A program made the position numbers and the translations under genes. From Tetrapisispora phaffii CBS 4417 (taxonomy: Eukaryota > Ascomycota > Saccharomycetes > Saccharomycetales > Saccharomycetaceae): a stretch of 64,000 nucleotides of DNA. The notes under the pieces were generated by a model that was not told where the DNA came from, made no database searches, and saw only the letters and a list, made by a program, of their open reading frames with translations. Each line of letters starts with the position of its first letter. The stretch's first letter is position 1. The DNA is taken from NCBI RefSeq assembly GCF_000236905.1, contig NC_016525.1, positions 372,001 to 436,000 of the forward strand, read 5' to 3'. Of the stretch, positions 53,114-63,234 are shown piece by piece.

Positions 53114-54787
53114 TTATAATTTACTTAAATGGGTTGGAGCTGATTTTTGCGTTACGATCTCATCATATAACAAAGTGGTTAAAAACTCACTGAAATGTTT
53201 AGCTGTTATTTCAGGTAAGAAGTATTTTGCAGCTGTGTCAAACTTATTTTTGTCACCAACTGGACTAGATTGTTTCAATCTACTAACCTGCTCCGTTAAA
53301 ATCTTTGTTGTTAATTCGGGGGTAACGACTTCACCCGTGTCACTTAAAGTAACACCGTGCTTAACCCATTGGTATAATTGGCAACGTGAGACTTCTGCTG
53401 TTGCTGCATCTTCCATTAAATAGTTAATTGGGACACAGCCAGAACCTCTTAGCCAAGCCTCCATGTATCTTAACCCAATATCAAGGTTTTGTTTGATACC
53501 TTCAGTTGTTACTTGAAAATCTTGGATACTTGTGTTTGTTAAATCTGCTGAGGTGATCTTTGTATCTGGAATGTAATGAATTTGGTTTTTAGTTCCCATG
53601 TTTACAAACACTTCATGACAGATCGGTGCCAAAGCCGGATGTGCTACCCATGAGCCGTCATGTCCATTAGTCAATTCTCTGATTTTATCAGTTCTAACTT
53701 TTTGCATTGCTGCGTCATTTCTTGTTTTGTCATCCTTAATTGGAATCTGAGCAGCCATACCCCCCATTGCATGAACATTACGTCTGTGGCATGTATTGAT
53801 CAACCTTTTAACATACGAATCCATGAATGGAGAGGTCATTGTCACTAAATCTCTATTAGGTAAAACATGAGTAGGTAAGTTTCGTAACCTTTTTATTGTT
53901 GAGAATATATAGTCCCAACGACCACAATTCAATCCTGAGGAATGATCTCTTAATTGATAAATTATTTCTTCCATTTGGAAAGCTGCAGGTAAAGTTTCGA
54001 TCAATACAGTGGCTCTGATTGTTCCTCTTGGAATAGATAAATAATCCTGTGCGACATTAAAGATGTCATTCCATAATTTTGCCTCCAAATGATGTTCCAT
54101 TTTTGGTAAATAGAAATATGGACCTTTCCCCAAGTCAATCAAAGCCTGTGCATTGTGATAGAAGAAAACACCAAAGTCGAAGATTGAAGCAGAGATTGGT
54201 TCATCATCGATGTATAGATGTTTTTCAACCATATGCCAACCTCTTGGTCTCACTATTAATGTTGGTAAATTTTGAATTTTATCTTTCAAACTATAATTTT
54301 TTCCATTAACAGAAGTAAAATTAATATTATCTCTAATTAAATCATACAAGTTTACTTGTCCATAAATGATATTCTGCCAAGTTGGTGATAATGAATCTTC
54401 AAAATCTACCATATAAGTATTAACAAATTCTGCATTCAAAGCGTTAATTAACATATTTCTTAATGGAGGACCAGTAATTTCAACGGATCTATCTATCAAG
54501 CCTGGACCTAAAGATTTCGGACCTTTCCAAGTTGGATCATCTCTAATATACTCTGTTTCCTCTAAAAAATCTAATTGATAAAGACCTGAGTCCAATTTTT
54601 TTTGTAATAGCTGTCTATTTGACAATAGTAATTTTCTCTTGGAATTAAAAGTTCTATGTAATAGGACAATGAACTCCAAACATTCTGCAGTTAAAATAGT
54701 CTGCACAGTAGTAGTTGAAGGGTGAAACTGTGGTTTATTATCAATGTCCACTAATAATTTAACGTTATTTAAAGATACTCTTACCAT
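53114..54787 (-). CDS. MLS1: Malate synthase, Mls1
   Basis: Condenses glyoxylate with acetyl-CoA to malate in the glyoxylate cycle, for growth on two-carbon sources and fatty acids. 557 residues (S. cerevisiae Mls1: 554). It ends in SKL, a peroxisomal PTS1 signal. Conserved family stretches are [45 protein letters not shown] (preceded by GL) and the catalytic Asp region [14 protein letters not shown]. The WGD duplicate DAL7 is the alternative name; the neighbours favour MLS1. A CSRE-like element lies upstream, fitting glucose repression. Confidence 0.97.
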   Translation of the reverse strand: MVRVSLNNVKLLVDIDNKPQFHPSTTTVQTILTAECLEFIVLLHRTFNSKRKLLLSNRQLLQKKLDSGLYQLDFLEETEYIRDDPTWKGPKSLGPGLIDRSVEITGPPLRNMLINALNAEFVNTYMVDFEDSLSPTWQNIIYGQVNLYDLIRDNINFTSVNGKNYSLKDKIQNLPTLIVRPRGWHMVEKHLYIDDEPISASIFDFGVFFYHNAQALIDLGKGPYFYLPKMEHHLEAKLWNDIFNVAQDYLSIPRGTIRATVLIETLPAAFQMEEIIYQLRDHSSGLNCGRWDYIFSTIKRLRNLPTHVLPNRDLVTMTSPFMDSYVKRLINTCHRRNVHAMGGMAAQIPIKDDKTRNDAAMQKVRTDKIRELTNGHDGSWVAHPALAPICHEVFVNMGTKNQIHYIPDTKITSADLTNTSIQDFQVTTEGIKQNLDIGLRYMEAWLRGSGCVPINYLMEDAATAEVSRCQLYQWVKHGVTLSDTGEVVTPELTTKILTEQVSRLKQSSPVGDKNKFDTAAKYFLPEITAKHFSEFLTTLLYDEIVTQKSAPTHLSKL

Positions 54788-54908
54788 AGTGAGTGAATCA
54801 ATATAGGTTGTTCTTTTTACACAATTTTTTTAATCTTGTTTATATCATTGGTAAACTTACAAAACTACGTTTACAAAGAAGTAGAATTAAATAAAGAAAA
54901 CGCAAACC

Positions 54909-54930
54909 ATATATATATATATATATATAT
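54909..54930. repeat. (AT)11 microsatellite
   Basis: Uninterrupted AT dinucleotides, about 120 bp upstream of MLS1. Confidence 0.9.
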
Positions 54931-55065
54931 TTAGCCGCCAGTAATTGTTGTAAAGCGTGTTAGTAAGATGAGAAAAGCAAGAAGAAAGCGACGTACAGAT
55001 AATAACCAAATGACTTTTAAACAAGGTAATTAGTTAATTAATGGATGCAAAATGATGAAGTTTCT

Positions 55066-55076
55066 CCTTTCATCCG
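55066..55076. promoter_or_regulatory. CSRE-like element upstream of MLS1
   Basis: CCTTTCATCCG matches the carbon-source-responsive element CCRTYSRNCCG at ten of eleven positions, 279 bp from the MLS1 ATG. Cat8 and Sip4 bind such elements in glyoxylate and gluconeogenic genes. Confidence 0.45.
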
Positions 55077-55487
55077 TCCACCACTGGACAATAACATCTC
55101 CTCCTAAAGCATACCTATCTGTACATATGTGTGTATAGATAGTCCGATTCTCGGTTCGTGACGCTGTTGAATGCACCAAAACACCATCCTAAGGCGCGGT
55201 TCTATGGTATATCTCCAAGAATGCATGATTATGTGTCATTGTCAAATCACTAATATATATATATTCTTTGTGTCATTTATAATTTAACCTTGTCAAGCAA
55301 TCAATATAAACAAGTAATACATGTCCCTTGGGTAATAGGCCCCCCGTGATCACCACGTAGTAATTAATCAAAAACGTAAACGTGAATTTGTCCGAAATTA
55401 AAATCATCCGGTAATGTGCGTTCTGTTCTTTACTTTTGGCCCATTCCACCACACTCACAAAGAGCCATCGTAGTACAACGACCCAAG

Positions 55488-55527
55488 NNNNNNNNNNNNN
55501 NNNNNNNNNNNNNNNNNNNNNNNNNNN
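55488..55527. other. Assembly gap (40 N)
   Basis: Undetermined bases directly followed by a TA run, just upstream of the COX23 frame. Confidence 0.99.
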
Positions 55528-55542
55528 ATATATATATATGTA

Positions 55543-56085
55543 ATGTATGTAGTAACGGATAAATGGATCAATAATGCGAGCACTTTGCCATTCCTACCCA
55601 TCGAATCCATATCTGCTTTTTCGAACATTACAATACGGTTAAAACAGAGGTCGTTTCATCATATCCGGCTACATTCCGCATCAATCAACACAAATCAATA
55701 TCTTGCTACTATGAGTGATGATAATCATATAAGTAATAATAACAATGGATCGAATGATATAACAAAGGATAGTTATGATCCATCTCTAGTAACGAATAAG
55801 GAATCTGTTGATTTTACAAAACCTGACATTACTTTAAATGAAAACAGATTTAAATTTTATCCTGATAATCCGGAATCTTCATTTGCAAAATATAGATTCA
55901 TGTCAAAGGATTCCTCACAATACTATGATCCGTGTGATGAATCTGCAAAAATGAGTTTCAAATGTCTTGACATGAATGATTACGATCGTGATAAATGCAG
56001 GGCATATTTTGATGCTTATAGAGAATGTAAAAAACAATGGTTAAGAGCAAGAAGAAACAATGAAGATGGTAATTGGGGAATCTAA
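55543..56085 (+). CDS. COX23: Twin CX9C protein Cox23
   Basis: Intermembrane-space protein needed for cytochrome c oxidase assembly, imported by the Mia40 relay. The C-terminus carries two CX9C pairs, [11 protein letters not shown] and [11 protein letters not shown], spaced as in Cox23. Two in-frame ATGs compete. The one at 55543 gives 180 residues with a basic, Ser/His-rich N-terminus ([17 protein letters not shown]) like a mitochondrial presequence. The one at 55711 gives 124 residues beginning [10 protein letters not shown]. cerevisiae Cox23 has 151 residues. I list the longer frame because the presequence-like region is open and plausible. A COX23 gene at this place matches the chromosome VIII copy of the block (YHR116W). 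Confidence 0.88.
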   Translation: MYVVTDKWINNASTLPFLPIESISAFSNITIRLKQRSFHHIRLHSASINTNQYLATMSDDNHISNNNNGSNDITKDSYDPSLVTNKESVDFTKPDITLNENRFKFYPDNPESSFAKYRFMSKDSSQYYDPCDESAKMSFKCLDMNDYDRDKCRAYFDAYRECKKQWLRARRNNEDGNWGI

Positions 56086-56126
56086 TATATTATGTAGATA
56101 GACATGTAAATCAAAAACTATACAAG

Positions 56127-56162
<36 letters not shown>

Positions 56163-56431
56163 GAAGACTAATATTAACTTAATACGCTTTCCTTTAACAC
56201 ATATATACAGTACAGACAAAAAAGGATGAAATTTGAAAATTGAAAAATATTAGCAATTGAAAAATAATGTTTTATTAGCTTCAACATATTTATAACAATT
56301 ATTGATTATGTATTTGGACAAACAATCACAATTTAATATTTATTTTTTAGATACTATTCTATATAGATGAACGTTAAAATAACAAAGAAAAGTATATAGT
56401 AATTATAGACACAACCCTTTACAATAGAACA
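56086..56431. other. COX23-bL35m intergenic region
   Basis: 346 bp, AT-rich, with a long AT dinucleotide tract at about 56132-56161. No gene was seen. Confidence 0.5.
56132..56161. repeat. (AT)15 microsatellite
   Basis: AT dinucleotides downstream of COX23. Confidence 0.85.
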
Positions 56432-56731
56432 ATGTCAATGATTGGCTCCCTAGCAAACTCAATTACTAAAATTAATGCGAAAAATATCAACATCTTCAAT
56501 AATAAAAATGTTTTTCATTTAGATTTTAGAAGAACTTTAATGAAAACACACAAAGGTACAGCTAAAAGATGGAAATACATATCCAAATTAGATACTTTCA
56601 AAAGAGGTAAGTCAGGCAGACAACATGGTAATATAGGATGGTCTCAACGATCTTTGAAAACTTTAAGTGGCAGGACATATGCTGATAAAACTCATGTATC
56701 AAAGTTAAGAAAACTGTTGCCTTATAATTGA
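56432..56731 (+). CDS. Mitochondrial ribosomal protein bL35m
   Basis: 99 residues. The N-terminal 38 residues are a likely mitochondrial presequence. The mature part has the bacterial L35 signature: KTHKGTAKRWKYISKL, then FKRGKSGRQHGNIGW and a basic C-terminus ending KLRKLLPYN. It is the orthologue of S. cerevisiae YNL122C by sequence and by position in the block after MLS1. ATG at 56432. Confidence 0.93.
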   Translation: MSMIGSLANSITKINAKNINIFNNKNVFHLDFRRTLMKTHKGTAKRWKYISKLDTFKRGKSGRQHGNIGWSQRSLKTLSGRTYADKTHVSKLRKLLPYN

Positions 56732-56905
56732 AATTTGAACAATATTCTATTCCCTATTATTTGAAAATCAAGGACAAAGAAAGAATTAATATTGCATGCA
56801 TATATATCTATTCTATTAATAAATTATTCTTTGCTCACATACATGTAAATAAAATGACATTTTTAATTTAGCCAGAAACACAACATTAATAATATAAACT
56901 TGTTT

Positions 56906-58318
56906 TTATTGTTTTATTTTCCATTTAATTATTGCCATATCAAATAACTTAATCCCTTTCTTATTAGTTCCTTTTGGTCCATCTAATTCATTCCAATTGA
57001 TTTTCATATGAAACTCACGTCCTAAAAATTGTTCATATAGTAACTGTTCTATTTGAAAATTAGTTTGACTTAATGCTTGTAAACATTTTAATGATTCCCA
57101 ATACAAATTGAACCAAACCCTTGAATAAGAAGTTCGATTGGTAACTGAATTTGTTATAACATTTGAGATACTATCTTTATCACTTGATATATTATAATTG
57201 AATGATTCAAAATCGTTACTATTACTATTATTCTTCAGTTTTTCGTTATTACCTTTATGGTTGCAATTATTATTTATTCCAAAAATAATTCGAATATCGC
57301 TAACGTCATAAGGAATATCTAGCGGACAATGAATTATCAATCTTCTATTATTATAAGCATCATACCCACTATACTTTGAGTTTTTTTTATAAATATCTAG
57401 CTTCCAGCCATCTTCTAATTTAGCGGAACTATTCAGCTGGATAAGGTCATTCATATCCATATTATATGTTTGAACTTTAATCGTTACCAAATTGATGCTT
57501 TTTGGTGGTATAATAATACTGTTAGGGTTAATTAATTCTATAGAGCTTAATTGAAAATGAAATAAATTTTCTTTATTCTTTAGGATTTCTAAAAGGATTT
57601 TCCTTTTGCTCATATCATAGTTTAAAAATAGTTCATGATATGTTAAGTATCTTAATTGAGAACGAATTGTGACACCTTTTGATATTCCAATCTTAAAACG
57701 TGCATTTTGAAAGATATCTTTTGCTTCACTTAATGGGCATACAAGTATTTTCATTAAGTATGCAATTACGATTGTACCCGAACGACCTTTACCCATTCTA
57801 CAATGCACAACTGCAACATTCTTTTCACTTTTATTCAATTGAGCTTCGATATCATCAACAATTTCTTGCATTCTTAAGAAAGTCGGAGGACAATGATCAA
57901 GCCAACCTTTTTTTAAGACACATTCTTTTTTTTGTATAATTCCAACTTCTTTGTTACTAATAAATTTACCTGGAAAATCTAATGAATTCACTTTTACATT
58001 TAAATCGTTGTCTAATATCTCATAAACATCTTCTTCACTATAATCTGTCTTAGTGTGTTCACCTTTAATATTGTATATTTTCCACCTTTGGTAACCATGT
58101 GTAGTATTTAGATAGTCAATTAGATCAGGTAAACTATTTCGGTAAAACACTTTAGGATAGTGATTAGCTGGATATGAACAGACAATTAGATTAGGTAGAA
58201 TATACGAAATATCTAATGTATGTCCACTGTTTTGTTTTGATCTATTCATAGGAAAGGTAAAACATTTCTTTAATATTAAACTAACTGGAGAAGTTGTTTT
58301 ATTTTTAGAATCCTTCAT
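56906..58318 (-). CDS. TEP1: PTEN-family phosphatase Tep1
   Basis: Yeast homologue of the tumour suppressor PTEN, a PtdIns(3,4,5)P3 3-phosphatase; in S. cerevisiae it is linked to spore-wall formation. 470 residues (S. cerevisiae: 434). The active-site loop is HCRMGKGRSG with C173 and R179 (CX5R). The WPD-type loop is WLDHCPPTF with its Asp kept. The Lys positions of the PTEN basic pocket (K in HCKAGKGR) are partly kept: Arg-Met replaces Lys-Ala, with the second Lys retained. The C-terminal half is a divergent, Asn-rich C2-like region. It corresponds to YNL128W. Confidence 0.94.
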   Translation of the reverse strand: MKDSKNKTTSPVSLILKKCFTFPMNRSKQNSGHTLDISYILPNLIVCSYPANHYPKVFYRNSLPDLIDYLNTTHGYQRWKIYNIKGEHTKTDYSEEDVYEILDNDLNVKVNSLDFPGKFISNKEVGIIQKKECVLKKGWLDHCPPTFLRMQEIVDDIEAQLNKSEKNVAVVHCRMGKGRSGTIVIAYLMKILVCPLSEAKDIFQNARFKIGISKGVTIRSQLRYLTYHELFLNYDMSKRKILLEILKNKENLFHFQLSSIELINPNSIIIPPKSINLVTIKVQTYNMDMNDLIQLNSSAKLEDGWKLDIYKKNSKYSGYDAYNNRRLIIHCPLDIPYDVSDIRIIFGINNNCNHKGNNEKLKNNSNSNDFESFNYNISSDKDSISNVITNSVTNRTSYSRVWFNLYWESLKCLQALSQTNFQIEQLLYEQFLGREFHMKINWNELDGPKGTNKKGIKLFDMAIIKWKIKQ

Positions 58319-59043
58319 ACAATGGTAGTTTTATAGTCGGGATTAAACAGTGATTATTCTTTATTAACATAAGCAAGATAAAATATTAAAAGCATTAGTT
58401 TTAGACACTGCTTAATTTATATTCCTCAGATACTCTTTGCTGTTTTTTAAAATACAATTTAAGACGCAAAAATATATATACTTAAAACCTCGAAGTACAA
58501 TACAAACCAAGCACATAAACCTGATATTACTTTTAATATATATGATAAGACTAAATTTCCATTATCTTTTGTTAATTAATGTATATATTACAGTATATTT
58601 TCTATACTTCAATTGTTAAAGATATTGTGTCATTTCAAGAACGGCAGCTAAGAGAGCTGTCATGAGCTCTCCATACGTCAATTTTACCAACTATAATATG
58701 CCATTATATTTATGCATTCGATAATTATGCTGCTTAGTGTTATAAATACACTACTCCAATCAATAGTTTATTTATTTGTATTCTTAATCTGTTCTTTTTA
58801 TTTGAGATGTATCCGATGAAGAGACATCGCTTGATCACATATAAGCTTACTAAGTACATTTTCAAGTTATAAAAATATATAAAATTGAGCTCAGTCCTAG
58901 TTACAGTCAATAGAATCAACCTAAAGGGTATTATATTATAAAAAGATAAACACAGCAAGTGAACTTTATTATCTGTATTATTATATTTTTATAGCTTCAC
59001 CGTGTTATAGTCCTATCAGTACCAAACATAATAACAAGTTGAA
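58319..59043. other. Divergent TEP1/CIA2 promoter region
   Basis: 725 bp, very AT-rich. A small hairpin (CAGCTAAGAGAGCTG-like, near 58645-58660) is present. No gene was recognised. Confidence 0.4.
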
Positions 59044-59715
59044 ATGTCAGAATTTATCAATGAGAATCCTGAAATTTTGGATGATAGCCAACTTCCAACT
59101 AGAAAAAATGATGCTAATGACCTATTACTAGGTATTTCAGATAGCATTGCCAACCTGGAAAGGAAAAACCTTTTATTAAAGATAGATAATTCAGTTGAAT
59201 CTGAAGTTCTACAAAATATCGAATTACTAGATAAACTTTTAGCACTTCAACCAGTCCCATTATTGGTATCCGATGCTGATGAAAATGAGAGTACAGACAT
59301 GGAGGATGATTTAGAAGAATCTGATCCTATAGATAGACAAGAGATTTTTGACTTGATAGCAAGCATATCTGATCCTGAACACCCTTTATCTTTGGCTCAA
59401 CTAGCTATTGTTAATTTAAACAATATCGAAGTTATCGATAGTGGGAAAAGAGATGAGATTGCACATGTTATTGTTAGAATAACACCAACTATCACACATT
59501 GTTCTCTAGCAACTCTGATTGGATTGGGAATTAGGGTAAGACTAGAAAGATCGCTGCCTTCAAGATTCAGAATTGTTATTATATTAACGAAAGGAAGTCA
59601 TCAAAGTGAAAACCAAGTTAACAAACAATTAAATGATAAAGAGCGTGTGGCTGCTGCATGTGAAAACCCTCAGTTACTAGGCGTAGTATCGAACATGTTA
59701 AGTACATGTAAATAA
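59044..59715 (+). CDS. CIA2: Cytosolic Fe-S targeting protein Cia2 (MIP18 family)
   Basis: Component of the cytosolic iron-sulfur targeting complex with Met18 and Cia1; it hands clusters to nuclear and cytosolic apoproteins. 223 residues against 231 in S. cerevisiae. After an acidic N-terminus (about 110 residues) comes the MIP18 domain with SDPEHPLSLAQLAIV, the hallmark DPE motif, and PTITHCSLATLIGLGIRVRL, which holds the hyper-reactive Cys. The C-terminus KERVAAACENPQLL is also conserved. It corresponds to YHR122W. Neighbours are mostly from the YNL block, illustrating the WGD mosaic. Confidence 0.96.
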   Translation: MSEFINENPEILDDSQLPTRKNDANDLLLGISDSIANLERKNLLLKIDNSVESEVLQNIELLDKLLALQPVPLLVSDADENESTDMEDDLEESDPIDRQEIFDLIASISDPEHPLSLAQLAIVNLNNIEVIDSGKRDEIAHVIVRITPTITHCSLATLIGLGIRVRLERSLPSRFRIVIILTKGSHQSENQVNKQLNDKERVAAACENPQLLGVVSNMLSTCK

Positions 59716-60075
59716 TTATTCTTGCATTTTCATTTTATCTGCTCAATATACATATATATACATCATTTAAATGAATGGGGCAGATTCATCAACTGTTTTC
59801 GATTATAATATAATATTATATTATTATTATTTTAATATATATATATATGTGTGTATATACAAGTGAATTTCATTTTATATTATAATATAATGAATAAATT
59901 TTGTAAACCAATGCAATAAATGGAAGCAATTTACACGGAATAAAATGAAAATATTATTTGATATAATAGATTCAGTTAATCTGGTGAAAAAAACCGAATC
60001 AACTGAGAGTTTGCTAATGGTGAAATATTGATATATGTTAGCTTCTTTTTCAATAGTTTATACAGGAACGTAAAA
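59716..60075. other. Convergent CIA2/TOM22 3' region
   Basis: 360 bp of AT-rich sequence with short AATATT repeats at about 59808-59845. No gene was seen. Confidence 0.45.
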
Positions 60076-60540
60076 TTAAGCTAATGGATTAGTATTAGTT
60101 TGAGAATCACCTTGAGCCAAAATGTCATTAGCATCTTTTTGTAAATCAAATGATTTTTCCATTTCAATCAACTGTTGTTCAGATAATATAGATAAAGATA
60201 ATGGAACACCCAACAATAAAGCAGAAGTTGTTAAAGCCCAAGTCACAGAACCAGTCTTTGCAAAGATAGATTTAATGATGCTTGTTGTCTTTGTATAACA
60301 ATTGCTTACAATATTTCTTTGCTTTGGTGGTACAATATCTTTTAAAGCTGATAATCTTTCTAATAAAGTTTCATTTTCATTGAAATCATCATCGAAATCA
60401 CTATCAAATTCATCATCTGAAAGCTCACCAGATTCTTGTTTATTAGTAACATTGACAATAGAATCTTCAACTATTGGCTGAGATTGACCGTCAACTTCAA
60501 CATTGGCGTTTTCTTCTTTAATTTCTGTTAACTCAACCAT
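60076..60540 (-). CDS. TOM22: Mitochondrial import receptor Tom22
   Basis: Central receptor and organiser of the TOM complex in the outer mitochondrial membrane. 154 residues (S. cerevisiae: 152). The acidic cytosolic domain (residues 1-60, rich in Glu and Asp: SGELSDDEFDSDFDDD) recognises presequences. The membrane span is SVTWALTTSALLLGVPLSLSIL (about residues 98-120) with its conserved Pro. The short acidic tail faces the intermembrane space. It corresponds to YNL131W. Confidence 0.95.
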   Translation of the reverse strand: MVELTEIKEENANVEVDGQSQPIVEDSIVNVTNKQESGELSDDEFDSDFDDDFNENETLLERLSALKDIVPPKQRNIVSNCYTKTTSIIKSIFAKTGSVTWALTTSALLLGVPLSLSILSEQQLIEMEKSFDLQKDANDILAQGDSQTNTNPLA

Positions 60541-61182
60541 GATGAATAGATATGTATATGTATTTGTGTTCTGTTGTTTTTGTTAGTTTTGTATGTATTC
60601 CACTACTCACAGTAATTTAAACAATAAACGGGAAAACTAAATATCTTTATTAATTTACCTGACAGTAACTATTGAACTAATAATAATGTTAATTAACACC
60701 GAAAGTAAACCTTTCCTTTCATTACAATTTTAGTTGTTACCTTGTAAATATTTCAATATTGAAAAGATTATATTGTGTAAAATCATCGAATCATTGGAAA
60801 AGTGCGTATATTCAAAAACTTGGGAAATACTGATTATCGACATAACGTAATAAATGATACATCATGTGACACACACACAGACAAACGGACACACATGTGT
60901 ATATATAGTTAAATAGCGTCAGTAATTGTTAGTGATAAATATATTAAATAGTGTATCGTTCTTGTATTGGGTTGGTAATCATTGGTGTTTTGCTCAGTAG
61001 TTTACATGTTAGGATTATGTTTGGATGATGAAGATCCCATTCGATTTTATGAGAGAGAGCAAGTTATTCTATATAATATTGGTGCTTGGTGAATAAAGAA
61101 CTAGTAAAGAATGTATTGAAGTTTTTTAATATAAATTTATAAAATATTGGTATTTAATATAGGTCCTATTATTTCAGGAATA
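60541..61182. other. TOM22 upstream region
   Basis: 642 bp with CA/AC-rich and TG-containing stretches near 60860-60905. No gene was recognised. Confidence 0.4.
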
Positions 61183-61563
61183 TTAGAAGTATTCCTGTAA
61201 AAGATTGTCTGGTTCGACAGTATGTCTCTCTTCGTAGTGAGTCTCATTGGAATTATTGTAAAACTCAGATGATTCGTAACCAACTTCCTCGGAGCCTTCG
61301 CAGTACGTCTCTACTGGCTCGTCAACACTTTCTGTCAAGTCTCCGTAATCGTAAGCATCCGAATCAATAGCAACAGTCATGTTATCGTAGTCGTCAGAGG
61401 TGGCAGTGACGTTCTTATAGTGATGGTGGGTATGAACCGCGGTATCTGGGTTAGTGCCGTTTCCAATTGACTCTGTGACGGGATATCTTGTACTGGTAGT
61501 GAAACTATAACCAAATACACAGGTTGTGATGGAGATGAAGGCTAATGTTGTGGAGATTTTCAT
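61183..61563 (-). CDS. Small secreted acidic glycoprotein, unknown
   Basis: 126 residues. The N-terminus MKISTTLAFISITTCVFGYS is a typical signal peptide, probably cleaved after about residue 19. The remainder is acidic, rich in Asp, Glu, Thr, Ser and Tyr. It has five N-glycosylation sequons (NGT, NVT, NMT, NNS, NET) and a single Cys. There is no C-terminal hydrophobic GPI signal (it ends LLQEYF) and no pro-peptide Lys-Arg site. I do not recognise it. A TATA box at 61685-61692, 122 bp upstream of the ATG, supports a real gene. S. cerevisiae has FYV6 and YNL134C near this place, neither of which it resembles. Confidence 0.72.
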   Translation of the reverse strand: MKISTTLAFISITTCVFGYSFTTSTRYPVTESIGNGTNPDTAVHTHHHYKNVTATSDDYDNMTVAIDSDAYDYGDLTESVDEPVETYCEGSEEVGYESSEFYNNSNETHYEERHTVEPDNLLQEYF

Positions 61564-62624
61564 TTTTGTTTTATTTTCTTATATGGTACGATGTCTTTCT
61601 TTGTTCTTAAAGATAAGGTTGTAACAGGCTTCGGTATTAATACAATGACCAAGAACATCTGAATTATTTCAATCACTATTGCTCTTTATATACAAACATT
61701 TTTACGAAATCCATTATAATTTCTTTTTCAAAGGAACACCAAAAATTGTTTCTTGTTTCCAGTGATGTCTTGCAAGCCTGGACCTCATAAGAAGAAACGG
61801 TGCTTGGAGTGTTTTTTCTGTTGATGGTATTCTAAATAGTTATACATAATATGATATTTATATAATCTCTTGAATAGAACAAGAAAGAAGAACGAAAGTT
61901 ATCTAATGATCTTTGTATGACTATGGTTACTGACACCTTTCTTTTTACCTTGGCATGGAAGACAAGAAAAAAAAGACGCATGTATGCCAGGAATAATGAC
62001 ACATATGTACACACATGAACTATTCACAAGTTCCTTCTTGAAGATATATATTACGATTAATGTGTTCACTATCAGATTTTTGTTTTTACTACTGATTAAA
62101 TCTTAGAGCCATAACACACAGCCACCATTACTTGGTGATAAGATGTTCACCATTGTACTATTGTTCAGGACATTTGAAATAAGCCAGCTCACAAAGTGAT
62201 AGACCTTCCAAATGATATCACAACATTTGTATAAGAGTAAATGTAATGAAATCCTTAGCATAATATAAGCTTATATACTTTGCCTTCTCCATGATGAAGG
62301 ACAATGGTAATAAAAATGGATTGTTCATCGTATACCTTCGAACTACGTCTTTCCGCTAATTCCAAAATTCAAGAAAAAAGAAGAAGATTAAAATTTTTCC
62401 TCAAAATCAATTACTTACAGCACAATTAAGATCTAACTTCATAGCTTGCATGAACAATATACGATTGATGGATGGTCTTTTAACTAAACGTATCTAGATA
62501 TTGGTACTTTTAAGAAAATAATTGCGTGAAATTTTTGCTTTTGTTTCCTTCTTTTCAGCATTACGAAGATTTACAAAACATACCAGTATACAATTGTATC
62601 ATAATCAAAAAAAATATAATAAAA
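61564..62624. other. Divergent promoters of secreted protein and FPR1
   Basis: 1.06 kb. It holds the TATA box at 61685 for the gene on the minus strand; the FPR1 frame runs back to a GTG at 62526, which is not used. No further gene was recognised. Confidence 0.45.
61685..61692 (-). promoter_or_regulatory. TATA box of the secreted-protein gene
   Basis: TTTATATA on the plus strand reads TATATAAA on the coding strand, 122 bp before the ATG. Confidence 0.5.
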
Positions 62625-62969
62625 ATGTCTGAAGTCATTGAAGGTAACGTTAAGATTGACAGAATCACCCCAGGTGATGGTGCTAGCTTCCCAAAGGTTG
62701 GTGATTTAGTTACTATTCATTACACTGGTACTTTAGAAAACGGCCAAAAATTCGATTCTTCTGTTGACAGAGGTTCTCCATTCCAATGTAACATTGGTGT
62801 TGGCCAAGTGATCAAAGGTTGGGATGCTGCTATTCCAAAGTTATCTGTTGGTGAAAAGGCTAGATTAACCATTCCAGGTCCATTCGCTTATGGTCCAAGA
62901 GGTTTCCCTGGTTTGATCCCACCAAATGCTACTTTAATCTTCGATGTCGAATTATTAAAGGTTAACTAA
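62625..62969 (+). CDS. FPR1: FK506-binding prolyl isomerase Fpr1 (FKBP12)
   Basis: Peptidyl-prolyl cis-trans isomerase, the cytosolic receptor of FK506 and rapamycin. 114 residues, identical in length to S. cerevisiae Fpr1. The FKBP12 fold is complete: [18 protein letters not shown] with the drug-pocket Tyr, Phe and Asp; [12 protein letters not shown] with the pocket Trp; [17 protein letters not shown]; and the terminal FDVELLKVN. The frame extends upstream to a GTG at 62526; the ATG at 62625 gives the family N-terminus. Codon bias is high. It corresponds to YNL135C. Confidence 0.98.
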   Translation: MSEVIEGNVKIDRITPGDGASFPKVGDLVTIHYTGTLENGQKFDSSVDRGSPFQCNIGVGQVIKGWDAAIPKLSVGEKARLTIPGPFAYGPRGFPGLIPPNATLIFDVELLKVN

Positions 62970-63178
62970 GTTAATTGCTTTTTCAACGCATAGTTATTTA
63001 ATGTATGTATATAATTAAATATCTTATGTTTATGAAGTTCTATAAAGGAGGAGTCATCAATTCTTATATTATTTAAAAATACGATTGAACTACTAATTAT
63101 TTGATTGAATTATATATGAAAGTTATCATTCAAAACAATATATTGTCCCTGTGGTGAGTTATATCGAAGGGGTTTTAT

Positions 63179-63210
63179 TAATGTAAATTTAATTAATTTA
63201 ATTTACATTA
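63179..63210. repeat. 32-base AT palindrome between FPR1 and EAF7
   Basis: TAATGTAAATT (63179-63189) pairs with AATTTACATTA (63200-63210); the centre AATTAATT is itself palindromic. It begins 25 bases beyond the EAF7 stop codon, in a convergent intergenic region, and may help 3'-end formation. Confidence 0.8.
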
Positions 63211-63234
63211 AAGTCTTAATACAAAGCGGATTAC

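Larger units (their letters stand above)
54788..55542. other. Divergent MLS1/COX23 promoter region
   Basis: 755 bp with a TA microsatellite at about 54909-54930, a CSRE-like element at 55066, a relatively GC-rich stretch at about 55140-55205 and a 40-N gap at 55488-55527. No gene was seen. Confidence 0.5.

Noticed and set aside
55381..55410. Centromere CDEIII-like string (TCCGAAATTAAAA) near a CDEI-like TCACCACGTAG
   Set aside because: The left half of CDEIII does not match, the spacing is too short for an AT-rich CDEII of about 80 bp or more, and no centromere is expected in these syntenic blocks.
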